Source: Zygaena filipendulae
Taxonomy: Eukaryota > Arthropoda > Insecta > Lepidoptera > Zygaenidae
Direction of reading: 5' to 3'
NCBI GenBank assembly: GCA_907165275.2
Contig: CAJRBF020000003.1
Coordinates: 558,001-622,000 of the forward strand
Length of the DNA: 64,000 bases
In this document: in pieces, positions 1-10,382 of the stretch
Layout of the letters: each line of letters starts with the position of its first letter
Numbering within the stretch: position 1 is the stretch's first letter
The notes under the pieces: generated by a model
The model's input: only the letters and a program-made list of their open reading frames with translations
Database searches by the model: none
What the model was told of the DNA's origin: nothing
Position numbers and translations under genes: made by a program

Positions 1-425
1 ACGATTGTGACTGTTTAACAAACTTCATGATGCACGTGTCAAGTCAATAGTGTGCTATTTCGTTAGTTACATTTATTTTTAAGTCAAAACATGAGAACTA
101 CCAGACGTCTAATCGTTTCATGGTATGGATTTCGCTGTATTATCATTCCACAGATAAATCTTTTGTAATTGATCTGACAAATGATCGATCTGACAAATGA
201 TCGATCTGACAAATGAAGATCTTTTTGATTGTGTGGTCCAGGGCCTGGACCACTGGAATGATTTTGGGAGCGATAATTGTTTTTGCATGATCGATCCGAC
301 AAGTGAATCATTTTGATTGGTATATATTGTATGGTCTGGACCATCGGAGTGATTTCGCGAGCGAGCTCGTGCTCGCTCCATTGCGAAAGAACGAAGTGGT
401 CCAGAACATACAATATATACCTACT
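1..425 (-). mobile_element. Polinton terminal inverted repeat (second copy, cut by window edge)
   Basis: This stretch is the reverse complement of 17009-17449, including the first codons of the packaging ATPase at bases 1-28. It is therefore the ATPase-side end of another Polinton of the same family, pointing left out of the window. The outer end is at 425 (element termini read AGTAGG). The only length difference from 17009-17449 is 16 bp, exactly one unit of the CATTTGTCAGATCGAT tandem repeat (three copies here, four there). Arms at 319-343 and 397-421 form an inverted repeat with one mismatch. No target duplication can be checked because the other end lies outside. Confidence 0.88.
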
Positions 426-697
426 AGAAAATGAATTTTTTGAGGAAGAAAATTCGTTTGATGAAGATGATGTGGTTGTATTAGATAGAAATTTTAAGGT
501 CAAAGATTATGTGCTAGTGAAATTTGACACTAAGAAAAGTGTCTATCACTATGTTGGCCAAATTGAAGAAGTTTGTCACTCGATGGCAACTATTAAATTT
601 ATGCGTATGAGTAAAATACGTAATACATTTATGTATCCAGAGATTGAAGATATATCAAGTGTCCCATTGAAAGACATCAAAACACTAGGTTTAAATC
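426..697 (+). pseudogene. Fragment of unrecognised insect protein with KDYVLVKF domain
   Basis: Immediately outside the Polinton end the plus strand is open to about 697. It encodes an acidic run (ENEFFEEENSFDEDD) followed by a small domain with the motif KVKDYVLVKFDTKKSVYHYVG and an IRNTFMYPEIEDIS segment. From memory, similar domains occur at the C-terminus of insect proteins derived from DDE transposons, but this was not verified. The start is lost at the Polinton junction and the end runs into BEL gag sequence near 697, so it is a fragment trapped between two insertions. Confidence 0.5.
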
Positions 698-1620
698 CTT
701 TGGGTACAGAAATAGGTTTATTATTAACTTTAGATGAACTTTGAACCCCAGTTCGTTCCATTATTTTGGCCTGTTCCTTTACAAATTTAACAAAGGATTC
801 ACTTCGAACATGCTGTTCAAACAAACGAGCAGTCTCTGAGTCTACCTTTTTAATTGCAAGATATAAATAAATAAAATCCAATTTATTTTCAATATTTAAT
901 CTTTCAAATGCCGAAATGGAAACGGAAAACTGATCAATAAAAGAGTTTAAACCATCCATGGATGCAGACTGCATCCTTTTAAATTCAAACATCACATCCA
1001 AATAGGCAGTACCTAACAAACGGACATCTTGATACTTTTCCACTAAGGTATCATATATGACATGATAATTATCGCCAGTAGGAAGTAAACCACTTATAGA
1101 AGCCAATGCCCTACCCTCTAATAAACTAGAAAGGTAATAAATCTTTTCTGAGTTACTAAGTTTTAAATTGTTATGAATTGTGTTATTAAAACACTCAAAA
1201 AAGGTAGGCCATACCTAATTTGGAATCACCATTAAATTTTGGAAGTTTAATTGGAGGCAGTTTTAACTTTGCAGGGGTCAAGGTCGGTTTAATTTCGCCA
1301 GACTGTTTCCCATTGAATGAATCTACTACATGTTGAACTTGAGAAAACAATTCATCAAATGATTGCCAAACACCAAAACTTGGAGTGAACTTTGGATCCG
1401 CTTCCATCTTAGCCAAATTTAACTCTTCAACAACCAAATTAAATTCTTTCCGGAGCGATACAATATTAGTAGCAGAAGCCAGAAACAACTCCTTATCAGT
1501 AGAAGTTTTAATACGCTGAGATGCATCATAAATAGATTGCAATCTAGCAAAATAAGAACTCTGCCGGGCCTCTAATATCTTAATTTTAGGAGAAACCATC
1601 TTTTCTTCCATTAAAGGCAT
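698..1620 (-). pseudogene. BEL/Pao gag fragment, frameshifted
   Basis: The N-terminal part (1620 down to 1195) starts at a Met and has a helical region followed by LPPIKLPKFNGD, the entry to the BEL gag DUF1759 domain. After an apparent one-base insertion in a T-run near 1195-1200 the reading continues in another frame from about 1190 to 698 with ECFNNTIHNN and YDTLVEKYQDVRLLGTAYLD. The downstream zinc knuckles, protease and polymerase are missing because the copy joins foreign sequence near 697. It is a dead 5' fragment of a minus-strand element and belongs to a different family from the BEL at 8833-15815. Confidence 0.82.
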
Positions 1621-2302
1621 TATAATTACTTTATTAGGAACTTAATACAAGTATCTTATTGTATTCAAAGAGAATTAACTTCTACCTACACCTTATTGGA
1701 AAAATAATTGAAAGATATTAATCTAATTTAAACTTATCTTGTTTTATTTTAAACTATTCTTAAACAAAATGAATTTAGTTAAACTATTTTAATTTGGTTT
1801 AAGAAATTACTAAACAAACTAAATACCACAAATTAAATTTGTAGTTATTTTAAGTAGGTATATAATATGTACTAGCATTATCCGCGTGGCCGGACGGCTA
1901 ACCGCACTGCGGCTGATCGCATCGTGCGTACGTAGCCTAACAGAACTTGATGCTAAGCGTTTATTCTTTGCATAAGTCTAAGAAGTAGGTTTAGTTTATT
2001 ATAATATGTAAAAAATATTACGCAAATAGGCAAATCTTTGGCTTACCATAAAACTTCTTAAATCTTAAAATACTAAAATAGAAAAATTACGTATACTACT
2101 AGATAATTCATCATGAGCAAGTTTCTTCTTGTTTGCCTTGTACTTAAACCATGATTAAATAACCTTACAATACCAAAGAAAATATAAATATTAATACCAA
2201 AACAAAACAAAAAAAAAATTTCAACAATACTTTATACTTTAATCTGAATCCCTAATGATAATCACCATAGGCTTAAATATTTATTATTGGACCATGATCG
2301 TT

Positions 2303-2449
2303 TTAAGGTGGATGGTGCAGTAAATTAATTTCCCAGACAAAATGACTGCTTTCATAACAAATTAGGGGTTTAATTGAAAATTTCCGTTATTGATTTCACA
2401 TACTTAATGAGAGATATAATTTCGACTGTAATAAGACCATCCACCTTAA
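2303..2449. mobile_element. Candidate TTAA-flanked MITE
   Basis: A 139-bp core (2307-2445) starts GGTGGATGGT and ends with its perfect reverse complement ACCATCCACC, and is flanked on both sides by TTAA (2303-2306 and 2446-2449). TTAA duplication is the mark of piggyBac-type transposition. The arms are short and do not start CCC as classic piggyBac ends do, so this is a candidate non-autonomous element only. It has no coding capacity. Confidence 0.5.
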
Positions 2450-2805
2450 ACACTACCTTCACCTTAAGATAATAGAGCATAAAAAAGCTGAATCACACCA
2501 TAACGAATAACGATATATATATTTTTATTACCTATTATAAGAAAAATTTAACTAATAGTGAATCCGCAACAATTTCTACCTAAATATATAGTTATAAGTA
2601 TAAAAATTCACTACTTTTAAACTCTTATGTCAGGCGCTTGTGGCTTTATTGTGCACGCTATTTTAAATATTATGTATTATCTAAAAATATCTAACTAAAC
2701 TATCAAATGTACACAACCACAGCGTTTAACTAAGTAATACGGGGTTACACGGGTTTTATAAATACGTCCAATATCAGAGCATCATCCATTAAGTTTTTTC
2801 ATACG

Positions 2806-2888
2806 TATTGACAGGAGCACAGGAAAGGACATAGGGTCCCGCGGGACCTGCGAAATTAACGCAGGTGAAACCGCGGGATACAACTAGT
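2806..2888 (+). mobile_element. Helitron-like 3' fragment
   Basis: The segment shares the tail pattern of the copy at 4468-4660 (aaattaacgcaggtgaaacc then a CGCGGG run) and ends CTAGT at 2884-2888, the usual Helitron terminus. The 5' part was not recognised. Confidence 0.5.
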
Positions 2889-3012
2889 GTACTATATAAA
2901 TTATTATGATATTATTATTATATTGTGACAGGGGGTAGTTTCGTGAACCCAGACACAGCCGATGTACCTTCACGGAAGGGAGAGTAGTAGGCGCAACATA
3001 GGCGTAGGTAGC

Positions 3013-3044
3013 GGGGGGTGAGGGGGTGAGGGGGGGGGGGGGGG
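3013..3044 (+). repeat. G-rich low-complexity tract
   Basis: Runs of six, five and about fifteen consecutive G separated by short TGA spacers. The tract meets the simple pattern for a G-quadruplex on the plus strand, although a homopolymer of this length may also vary through sequencing or assembly error. Confidence 0.7.
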
Positions 3045-4467
3045 TGCAATGCCCACTCTAGAAACAGGAATGAAGTTCATTGTAATCTACTTCTAACCGT
3101 CATTAACAATGATCACTCATTACATGACTGTGCTTAGTCCAGCTGGACATCCTCCTAGATAAATACCTATAGTTACGCCAATGGTCACGGTGATTTTCAT
3201 CGACACGAAGTGGTATAACAATTATATAGCTATTACTACAACAAAAAATACCTATGCAGTTACAATTACTACCAATTAAAATTAAGTTTATTTACCCAAT
3301 AACTTTGCAAAATTGAACAAATAGGTAGGTAATTTAGGTATTTTAATAATCTATGGACTGAGGTAGGTATCTACCTTAATAATCAATCTCAATTAAAGTT
3401 ATGTATTACTAAAAGTATGTAAATACATCAGTGTAGGATTCAGGAAACGTATTCTATACTCGTAGCTCGGTATAATGTGACACTAATAATGGTACACTAT
3501 TACATAACACATCCTATGAGTTTCAATAAACTTAGTAATGGTATATAAAGTGACACAAATATGGTACACCTATGACACTCGCGATTGAGATATAAGAAAC
3601 GAATTCACTAAATCTTAACTAATTTGGTAATGTACAACACACTTAAGTTTATAATTTAGAACAAATTTCAATAACCTAACCAAGTAGGTAGGTATTAAGT
3701 AAGTGAAACTACCATAGAATAGGACAACTTTACTGGTCAATCCGTTGGACCACTAATAAAATTAATGTACTTTAACCAGCGGATGAGCAGTTCTGGACTA
3801 TCCTAACCCTGGGCTTCGGTTCGAAGGACCAAATAAAAAGATGTGAACGCGCCTTCTGAAGGCCTGGAGAACCGGTAGGTATGTAAGCACCCAGTATTGG
3901 CAACCAGCAAATAAATTCCGAACCTATAACCAAACGCAAGGCGGACTTACTTGACTGACACCAAATGATCAGCTCCCAGGTGGTCTTCTTCAACGTGCGT
4001 TCACGCCGCAAGCTTCTACGGCGGAAGCCGCGGACAAGCGTACAAAATGGCGACAAAGCAGTGTCCAAGCGTGCCACACAGGCGACTCTCGTCGCGCTTG
4101 TTCACCAATTTAAAGCACCACACAACTTAAATAAATAGTTCACCAAGCGTGCGGTGGGCATGCGTCCATAAAAAGCTGTGTATTCGAGGATTGAAAGCAA
4201 ACACCAAAGGGTCACTCCAGAGTCCGGCACTCGCGAGCGAAGCTAACGCAGAGCAGCACGTACACCTCGGTACACAGTCGGGAACACACTCTTTGGCTCA
4301 GCCGGCGCAAGCATGAGCCAAAAAACGAATGCAACGCCGCCATCATGATGTGGGGAACTACCGCGCCCGCGCCGATTGGTCGAGCGTTCAGTCCACCCAT
4401 GGATGGCATAGGCGCGAAATTTAAATACCGGGTTGCCAATATCCAGATTTATAAATAGCCCAAACAC

Positions 4468-4660
4468 AAACCTATTATTAGAAATGTGAGTTTGTTTGTT
4501 TGTTTGTTACGCTTTCACGGTTTGATTACCTAACCGATTATTAACAAACTTTGCATACACGTTATTAGGGGCACAGAGAAGAACACAGGGTAGTTTTGAT
4601 CCCGGAACTCCCACGAGAACTCCGAAATTACTGCTGGTGAAACCACGGGGCACAGCTAGT
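4468..4660 (+). mobile_element. Non-autonomous Helitron (Lep1-like)
   Basis: Begins near a TTTG microsatellite (gtttgtttgtttgtt at about 4492), followed by a region with aaccgatt, a cacagagaagaacacaggg segment and the tail gaaaccacggggcacagCTAGT. This layout is what I recall of short lepidopteran Helitrons that insert between A and T. The 5' border is approximate. Confidence 0.6.
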
Positions 4661-4740
4661 ATTACTATAAATGGTAAGGATATACCTTCTCCCCTAATAA
4701 TTGCCAAAAGCCACAGTCAAGCCGTATTTTGAGCAAATCT

Positions 4741-4952
4741 ACATATACTAATAGCCGTGCTCCGCGGTTTCACCCGCGTGAGTTTCGGAATTTCCGCAGG
4801 AACTCCAAACTTTTTTCATATGAACCTTCTCCTTACAATAACAAATACAACAAAAAAAGAATTAGCGAAAATGGTCCAGCCGTTCACGCGTGATGCCGTG
4901 ACCAAGGGAAATAAGGATTCATTTTTATGTATACACACCTATAGATATAGAT
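4741..4952 (-). mobile_element. Helitron-like element, minus orientation
   Basis: Read on the minus strand it runs from a TATATCTATAGGTGTG start through aacggctggaccatttt to a tail tgaaaccgcggagcacggct, the same tail type as the copies at 2806-2888 and 4468-4660. The terminal CTAGT is degraded. Confidence 0.5.
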
Positions 4953-5183
4953 AAGAGCTGAATCCTTGATTCTGTACAATGTATCTATACATAAACAATA
5001 AAATTGTAACAGGTCGATGTCTGTACATGGGAGATAAATAAGAAAAATAAATTTAGGCGACTCTAAGAGTGATATAGATGTCGCCACGCCATTGGGGAAA
5101 TATAACTGATAACTCATTCTGGCATGCACGACATCCTTATCACTATTAAGTAACTTATTACATATGTCGGATGAACCTCTCGT

Positions 5184-5877
5184 GTACATTTCACACTAAC
5201 GATATTACGTTACTACTTTTAATCGAATCAGGGCTTTCTAACGTTTAACGTTCTTTACTCTGCCGGTACTGGCTACAGCTAGATACTTTAAGCCGCCGTG
5301 TGCTCATTAGACAGATCTATATTAATATTATACTAAAGCACCTGAAATGGCACCTAACGTCGAGACCACACGTAGCCTGAAGCTCACGCGTTGCGCATGT
5401 ATTGCTGGTCAACTCGACGTCAGCCCGATTGGCCTCAGCCCTAACTGGCCTCCTCCAAAACCCCTCACAGCCAGCCCAAACCACCGGATCCAATACGTCG
5501 GATCTTAACCCGAGCTGATACGACAGCTCCAGGGTCGCGTTACACAATTATTCACTTTAAGCTACGAGAGTTTCATCCGTCACGGCACAACGAGTTAGAG
5601 ATGGCTATAACACAGTTATCTAATGATAAATTATCGGGACTCACCTGTATACCTCTTCTCTCCGCGGTGAAACAATAAAAACTGCCAGAACGCTCTCTGC
5701 CTTCACCTACTCTCGCTACGTCATGTACCGACTACCCGCATGCAAACGTCAAAACTGTTCTGTCAAAACAAACAGGTAAAAGTTGCCATAAACAAAAACA
5801 GTTGTTATATATCGACATCACAGAGTTACTAAAGTCAGCCACTCACCATATACACAAATTCGCGGTGCTTCACGACA
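5184..5877 (-). mobile_element. Probable 3' LTR of the decayed Pao element
   Basis: On the minus strand the Pao pol stop at about 5904 is followed by a short purine tract (CTTGGGGAG) and then TGTCGTGAAG, a plausible LTR start at 5877. A TATATAAC box lies about 90 bases in. The distal border near 5184 is a guess because the partner LTR is not in the window. Confidence 0.35.
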
Positions 5878-5903
5878 CTCCCCAAGGCGAGGCCTTGCTA
5901 TAC

Positions 5904-7103
5904 CTATAGCAAGGTGAAAAGCTGACTAGTCCATTCAGCTATCTTCTCTCGCGCTCTTATGGCAGCGGCTCTTCTCTGTCTTGGTACTTGTGCTACTTCA
6001 GTCCCACAAGGCTCATGATGCTCCGCAGTAGCTCCACTCTCTACCGGGTGGCTCTCTGCCTCTCGAACATCGCTTGTGTCCATTGCATCTTCCACCGTTC
6101 CACACAGAACTTCACCCTCTTGTGTGGGCTGTTCAAGACCGGGGGTTAAGAGGTAGTGTTGGAACTTCAAAAGCTGCCTGATCCTCTACGCTTTTGTCTT
6201 CTGAAAGTGCAGGAAGGCTTTCACGGACACTCTCAGGCCTGTCCTCGTACTGAACCGCCAGCTCCTGTCCGTAGCTACAAGATTTACTAGTTTCTCCTTC
6301 CTCTGGTACTTGTTCCGCTTCTAGAGGGTATAAGTGAGCTATCGAACGAGTAAAGTCAGTCTCACCGACTTTTACTTTTGCTACACGACACTCTCCGTCA
6401 CTCCCTATCAGTAGAGACACTATTTTGCCAACCTCCCAGTTACATCGGTTTCTGTTAGAGTCGTCTTTAATTTGGACAAGGTCTCCTAATTGAGGCTCTC
6501 TGTGCGACTTTACTCTCGCTTGTTTATGTGAGTGTCTATATCTCTCTCTCAGGCTGGAAAGATACTGGTCTTGAAACATTCTCACGAATTCTCCTATTAT
6601 CTTCCGACCTCTTTTCCACCCTTCGATTAAATTTATTTTCGTTAAAGATCCAACTGTATCCGTATTTCCAGCATCAATTTGTAGGCACTCTCCCATGTTC
6701 AAGAAGTCGGCTGGTTTCAGTATGTGCTCCGGTTCTGAGCCAACATGCACCAACGAGCGTGTGTATAACAGCTTCTACTTCTTTTATAACCGTTACCAGC
6801 TGACTGTCCGTTAACAAGTGCTTGTCCAGAGTTCTTTTAAGGCAATACTTAGCAAGTGCCACTAACCTTTCATAGAATCCACCGTGCTACGGTGCCAGCT
6901 GGGGAATGAACTAATTTACCCTTTTCTTTGCAATACCTACTTGTCAAAACTTCACTCATCAATTTGAACTGAAGAGCTTTGTCACTAAAGATCTTTAATG
7001 GTATGTCTCTCGCGGCTGTGAACCTTCTGATAGCTAGCAAGCACTCATCTGCCGTCGAGTTCATCACCACTTCCAAGTGGACTGCACGTACCGCTAAACA
7101 CAT
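5904..7103 (-). pseudogene. BEL/Pao pol fragment: integrase core and C-terminal domain
   Basis: Reading from 7103 downward, the sequence encodes the middle of an integrase core (CLAVRAVHLEVV, then RRFTAARDIPLKIFSD), continues in another frame with LAKYCLKRTLDKHLLT near 6860-6700, and then with the Pao C-terminal domain (LKPADFLNMG, WKRGRKIIGEFVRMFQDQYL, GDLVQIKDD, IAHLYPLE) down to about 6170. A final frame change leads to the tail ending at 5904. At least two frameshifts are present. Upstream protease, reverse transcriptase and RNase H are lost at the LTR-fragment junction at 7104. It cannot make an active enzyme. Confidence 0.82.
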
Positions 7104-7310
7104 TGTGAAGACCCATAAGACCCATAAAATTTTTTTGGTTATAATTAAAAACTTCAATAATTGTTAAAGTATAGAAGATAATAAAATACACCTATAAAAT
7201 TACTATTAAAACATATTAGAGGACATTGCGGTACAAATTACATCAAAAACAAGTTTAAGTACATTTGTCAATAATAACTCTGAAACTGAAAGAGATAGGG
7301 CAAAATATTT
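7104..7310 (+). mobile_element. Diverged LTR fragment related to the 2.7-kb gypsy LTRs
   Basis: From TGTGAAGACCCATAAG at 7104 the sequence follows, base for base with scattered changes, the reverse complement of 40275 down to about 40070 (the first 200 bp of the LTR at 37567-40275, read on its own coding strand), including taaaatacacctataaaatta and catattagaggac. Homology fades after about 7310. It is an older, truncated relative inserted in the Pao integrase. Confidence 0.75.
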
Positions 7311-8078
7311 GTTGCGGCTTCCCTTCCTTATTGTTCCTTTCATTTTCCTATCCTAATTCCCAAAACCTAAACCGTTTGGTGAAAGTTAATCATGTAATAT
7401 GGAGGGCGCACGTAGTAAAACTTCTACGTCTATGACACTGCATACGCATTGACAAGAACATGCATTCGCGGTGACGTAAGTGGCTGGAAATGTCAAACCG
7501 GCCTCTTTGGATTAAAATCAAGATGGAGTAAGACGCCCGCTGCCGGCAGCAGGAATCTTTCATCGAATAATCCTGTAAGTACCTTTTCTTTCCTCCGTTG
7601 ATTGATCTCAGCCTAAACCTATCAGGTTGGAAATCATTTATTGCGAAAGTTATCCAGATTCGAACACAATTTTCATTACCCACCAAATTCTGAGTTTCGA
7701 GTGTCCCACGCCGGCACAAGTCGTAACATTTAAAAGTTGGTCCGATCGAGCGCGAACATCCCATGGATTGCAGTAAAATGCTTATATTTACGTCGTAAAA
7801 GTAGAAAAATACTATCTATACTCAGGATTTCGTGGTATAAGTTGAATTATACTTACCTACATAACCTTCATAAAGAGACTGTCACGCGGTGTTGAACTTT
7901 TTCGCTATACCTAACGCGGGTAAATCTATTGTTAAAGTTATTAACAACAATCTTATATCTTATTGGAATCTTATTAGATAATCTTAAACGTAACACTATT
8001 TCGATTGTAGAACATAATTTATCCGGATTTTCTTTATTTTTGCATAAAATTGCCTACTAAGTACTAGCTTTGGTAAAG
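7311..8078 (+). other. Unassigned; probable leader/LTR of plus-strand BEL
   Basis: No gene is supported. The open frame on the minus strand at 7390-7764 shows no recognisable domain. The part next to 8079 is expected to be the leader of the BEL gag that follows. Confidence 0.4.
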
Positions 8079-8829
8079 ATGGCGGAGGCAAATCTTAAAA
8101 TGTTAATCTCGCGTAAGGAATATATCTTTCGCGGAATTCAAATTCTATACGATTTATCGAAGGAAATCAAAAGTGATTCAAGTAAATTAAGCAATTTTCG
8201 CTCGCGATTCAAACAGATTGACAATCTGCGTTCGGAATACACGGCAATTATTGAAAAAATTAATGAAACTCGGTTATTAATCAAACCAGAGAGTGCTATC
8301 GATTTGCAATCGCTCAGTGCCTTCGATGACATGTATTTTGAGATTATGAGTGTGTCGGAGTCAATTGGCCATACTGCGACAGGCGGCTCAAACAAGTCTG
8401 AAAGTAATCATGAAACACTAGAGTACAATCATAAAACACAAAGTGATCGCCTGCCTAAGTTGGAACTTCCAAAGTTTGACAGCCACCTGGAAAATTGGCA
8501 AACATTTTATGACACATTCCTGTCTTTGGTGCATGAAAACAAATATATCACTCCGGTTGAAAAATTTCACTACTTAATATCCTGTTTATCCGGTCCAGCA
8601 CTAACAATAGCAAAAGGTGTGCCGGTGACATCGGAGAACTATTTGATTGCCTTTGGTGCGCTTATGGAAAGGTATGAGAACAAACGATTGATTGCAGCTA
8701 CCTACATAGATAAAATATTGAACTTCCCTGCGCTTAAGTCATCAAATTTATCTGACTTAATGAAGCTGACAAATATGTTGTTTGAATCTATAAATGCATT
8801 AAAAAATATGAACATAGATAACTTAGGCG
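8079..8829 (+). pseudogene. BEL gag N-terminal fragment (plus strand)
   Basis: The ATG at 8079 opens a frame encoding MAEANLKMLISRKEYIFRG, a charged helical region, then the DUF1759 capsid-like domain: LPKLELPKFDSHLENWQTFY, KFHYLISCLSGPA and ALMERYENKRLIAATYID. The family match stops after NALKNMNIDN near 8829, where a minus-strand BEL begins, so zinc knuckles and pol are missing. The frame up to the break is intact, so this copy is less decayed than the one at 698-1620. Confidence 0.85.
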
Positions 8830-8832
8830 ATG

Positions 8833-9166
8833 TTCACGGTTGGAAGGAGATAAAAAAACACCACACTATTGTATCACTAAAAAAACTCAAATTTTATTAA
8901 TCAGTAACTTATTTACTAATGACGGGAGACCAAACCATAGCTCGTTAAATCACGTGTCAGCGACATCTAGTGGTGAGCGGCCAAATTAACATTACTGATT
9001 TATTACTTTAGACATTCCGCCCACCAAGGACTTTGTCCTTCCTAATCACAATCTAGATTGCCAACGAAATTTTTACACATTAATAAATTAACTCTATTAT
9101 GAAACAATTTTATTCAATTCTTTTTTTTTTTTTTTTTATCAAACAATTGAACTCATTAGGTCCACA
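8833..9166 (-). repeat. Putative 3' LTR of the BEL element
   Basis: Bounded by TG at 8833 and CA at 9166, and followed at 9167-9179 by tcccccgcccacc, which on the minus strand is a purine tract (GGTGGGCGGGGGA) expected just upstream of a 3' LTR. A second such tract at about 9014-9024 makes 8833-9013 an alternative. A T17 run lies at 9121-9137. The matching 5' LTR is not in the window, so borders are unproved. Confidence 0.35.
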
Positions 9167-9352
9167 TCCCCCGCCCACCATGACAATATGGTACAACTAG
9201 GGCTTATGTTGCAAACTTAAACCAAACGAAAATATTTAACTTAAATCAAACTAGCTTTAACCAACTTAAATAAAGCAAACTTATTGTAAACAAATTCAAC
9301 TTAAATGAACTGATTGTACACCACATGAACTTGAATAAATCAAAATTAACAA

Positions 9353-9480
9353 TCACTTTGGCAAGATATACATCTTATCACAAGGCCGTTTAAAATGACC
9401 GTACTGTGTTTTAACTGTTACTACTCGAGTGATCTCATCCTTGCCACTGTGCTTAGCCACGACTCTGCCCATCAACCACT
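9353..9480 (-). pseudogene. BEL integrase C-terminal domain, end of pol
   Basis: Encodes WLMGRVVAKHSGKDEITRVV and then VKTQYGHFKRPCDK, the usual ending of BEL integrases, closing with a stop at 9353. The preceding residues (NLPPAKW) are at about 10390-10410 on the other side of a LINE insertion, and the TGG codon is present at both sides as part of the target duplication. The region is otherwise undamaged. Confidence 0.85.
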
Positions 9481-9482
9481 TT

Positions 9483-10382
9483 TTTTTTTTTTTTTTTTTT
9501 TTTATACTAGCTACCGCCAACATTATCGGCGCCCTTATCATTAAATCACACTTCCATACCAGTTCCCGCTTTAATTCTTCTCGCACTTTCATTCCGCATT
9601 CCTTTTCTTTCTGGCATTCATCATCTTTCTTTCTTTTCATTGGTGGGATTCCAATCTATCTCTAACAATTACACCTAACTATGCCTCCGACTTTATTTGT
9701 TTCTAGGGGGTACAGGGTTTGGGGTACTATTTATTTGCTTATTTATTTACTGTATATATGTACTTCTTCTTTTACAATACTTTACATATTACTTTACTTT
9801 ATACAATGCTCTATTTTACCTTAACATTTATTTTCATCTTATATTTACCTTATTTCTATCGCATGCAGTGGTTAGTACTTTAATCTTATCCGCTATATTA
9901 ATACAGTTTCCTTATTATTATTAACCTAATTACACTTATGATACAGTTTATATATGCCTAATATATAACTTATCATAAATTTTTACACTTTATTCCTTTT
10001 ATTTATAATCTTTGCCAAATTTATACAATATTCCAGAAAAGTATTCCTTAATTTTCCTGCAATTAGCAGCGGCGCATTCTCCCTAATCATGCTAACTCCC
10101 ATCTCTATTTCCGCATCGTTACGTTGCCTACTAAAGATGGGGCACTCAAAGAGCATGTGCGGGACCGTTTCCCGCTCGTCGGGATCACAGGCGCACGATG
10201 GGCTCTCCTTGCACTTGAAGCGGTTCAAGTACTCGGAGAAACCACCGTGCCCTGTCAAGACCTGCGTCGCTACATTGTTGACGTCCATTTTTCTTATTAC
10301 ACTGTACGCGGCAACCGCATCCGGGAAAAACATTTTCGTGATGGCCCCAGTGTGTCCGGATTGGTATCTCCGGTTCCATTCG
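9483..10382 (-). mobile_element. 5'-truncated R1/LOA-like LINE in BEL pol
   Basis: A 0.9-kb insertion with a poly-A tail on the minus strand (T run 9481-9503) and target duplications TCAACCACTTT at 9472-9482 and 10383-10393. It retains only the C-terminal part of the reverse transcriptase ORF (10390-9983), including PDAVAAYSVIRKMDVNN, QVLTGHGGFSEYLNRF and a CCHC-type CACDPDERETVPHMLFECP motif, plus about 480 bp of 3' UTR. It belongs to the same family as the longer copy at 34453-37380, which shares the GHGGFSEYL.RFKCKE motif. Confidence 0.88.

Larger units (their letters stand above)
1621..4467. other. AT-rich filler, probable leader/LTR of the decayed BEL; no gene
   Basis: No supportable gene was found. 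The part nearest 1620 should be the leader of the minus-strand BEL gag. In the minus direction, 4380-4450 has TATA-like TATTTAAAT and TATTTATAA motifs upstream of GC-rich DNA, compatible with an LTR promoter, but no clear LTR boundary or primer site was recognised. Open frames at 3772-4077 and 4212-4467 show no domain and are treated as chance. Smaller repeats inside are listed separately. Confidence 0.5.

Noticed and set aside
313..425. Start of a protein gene at 313 continuing to 744
   Set aside because: The first 113 bases are Polinton terminal repeat. Only 426-697 has a coherent domain, so the joined frame is accidental.
3772..4467. Three overlapping minus-strand frames (66-101 codons)
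   Set aside because: No family resemblance and no support from neighbours; more likely chance in moderately GC-rich LTR-like DNA.
7390..7764. 124-codon minus-strand frame
   Set aside because: Composition irregular, no domain, and lies between an LTR fragment and a plus-strand BEL gag.
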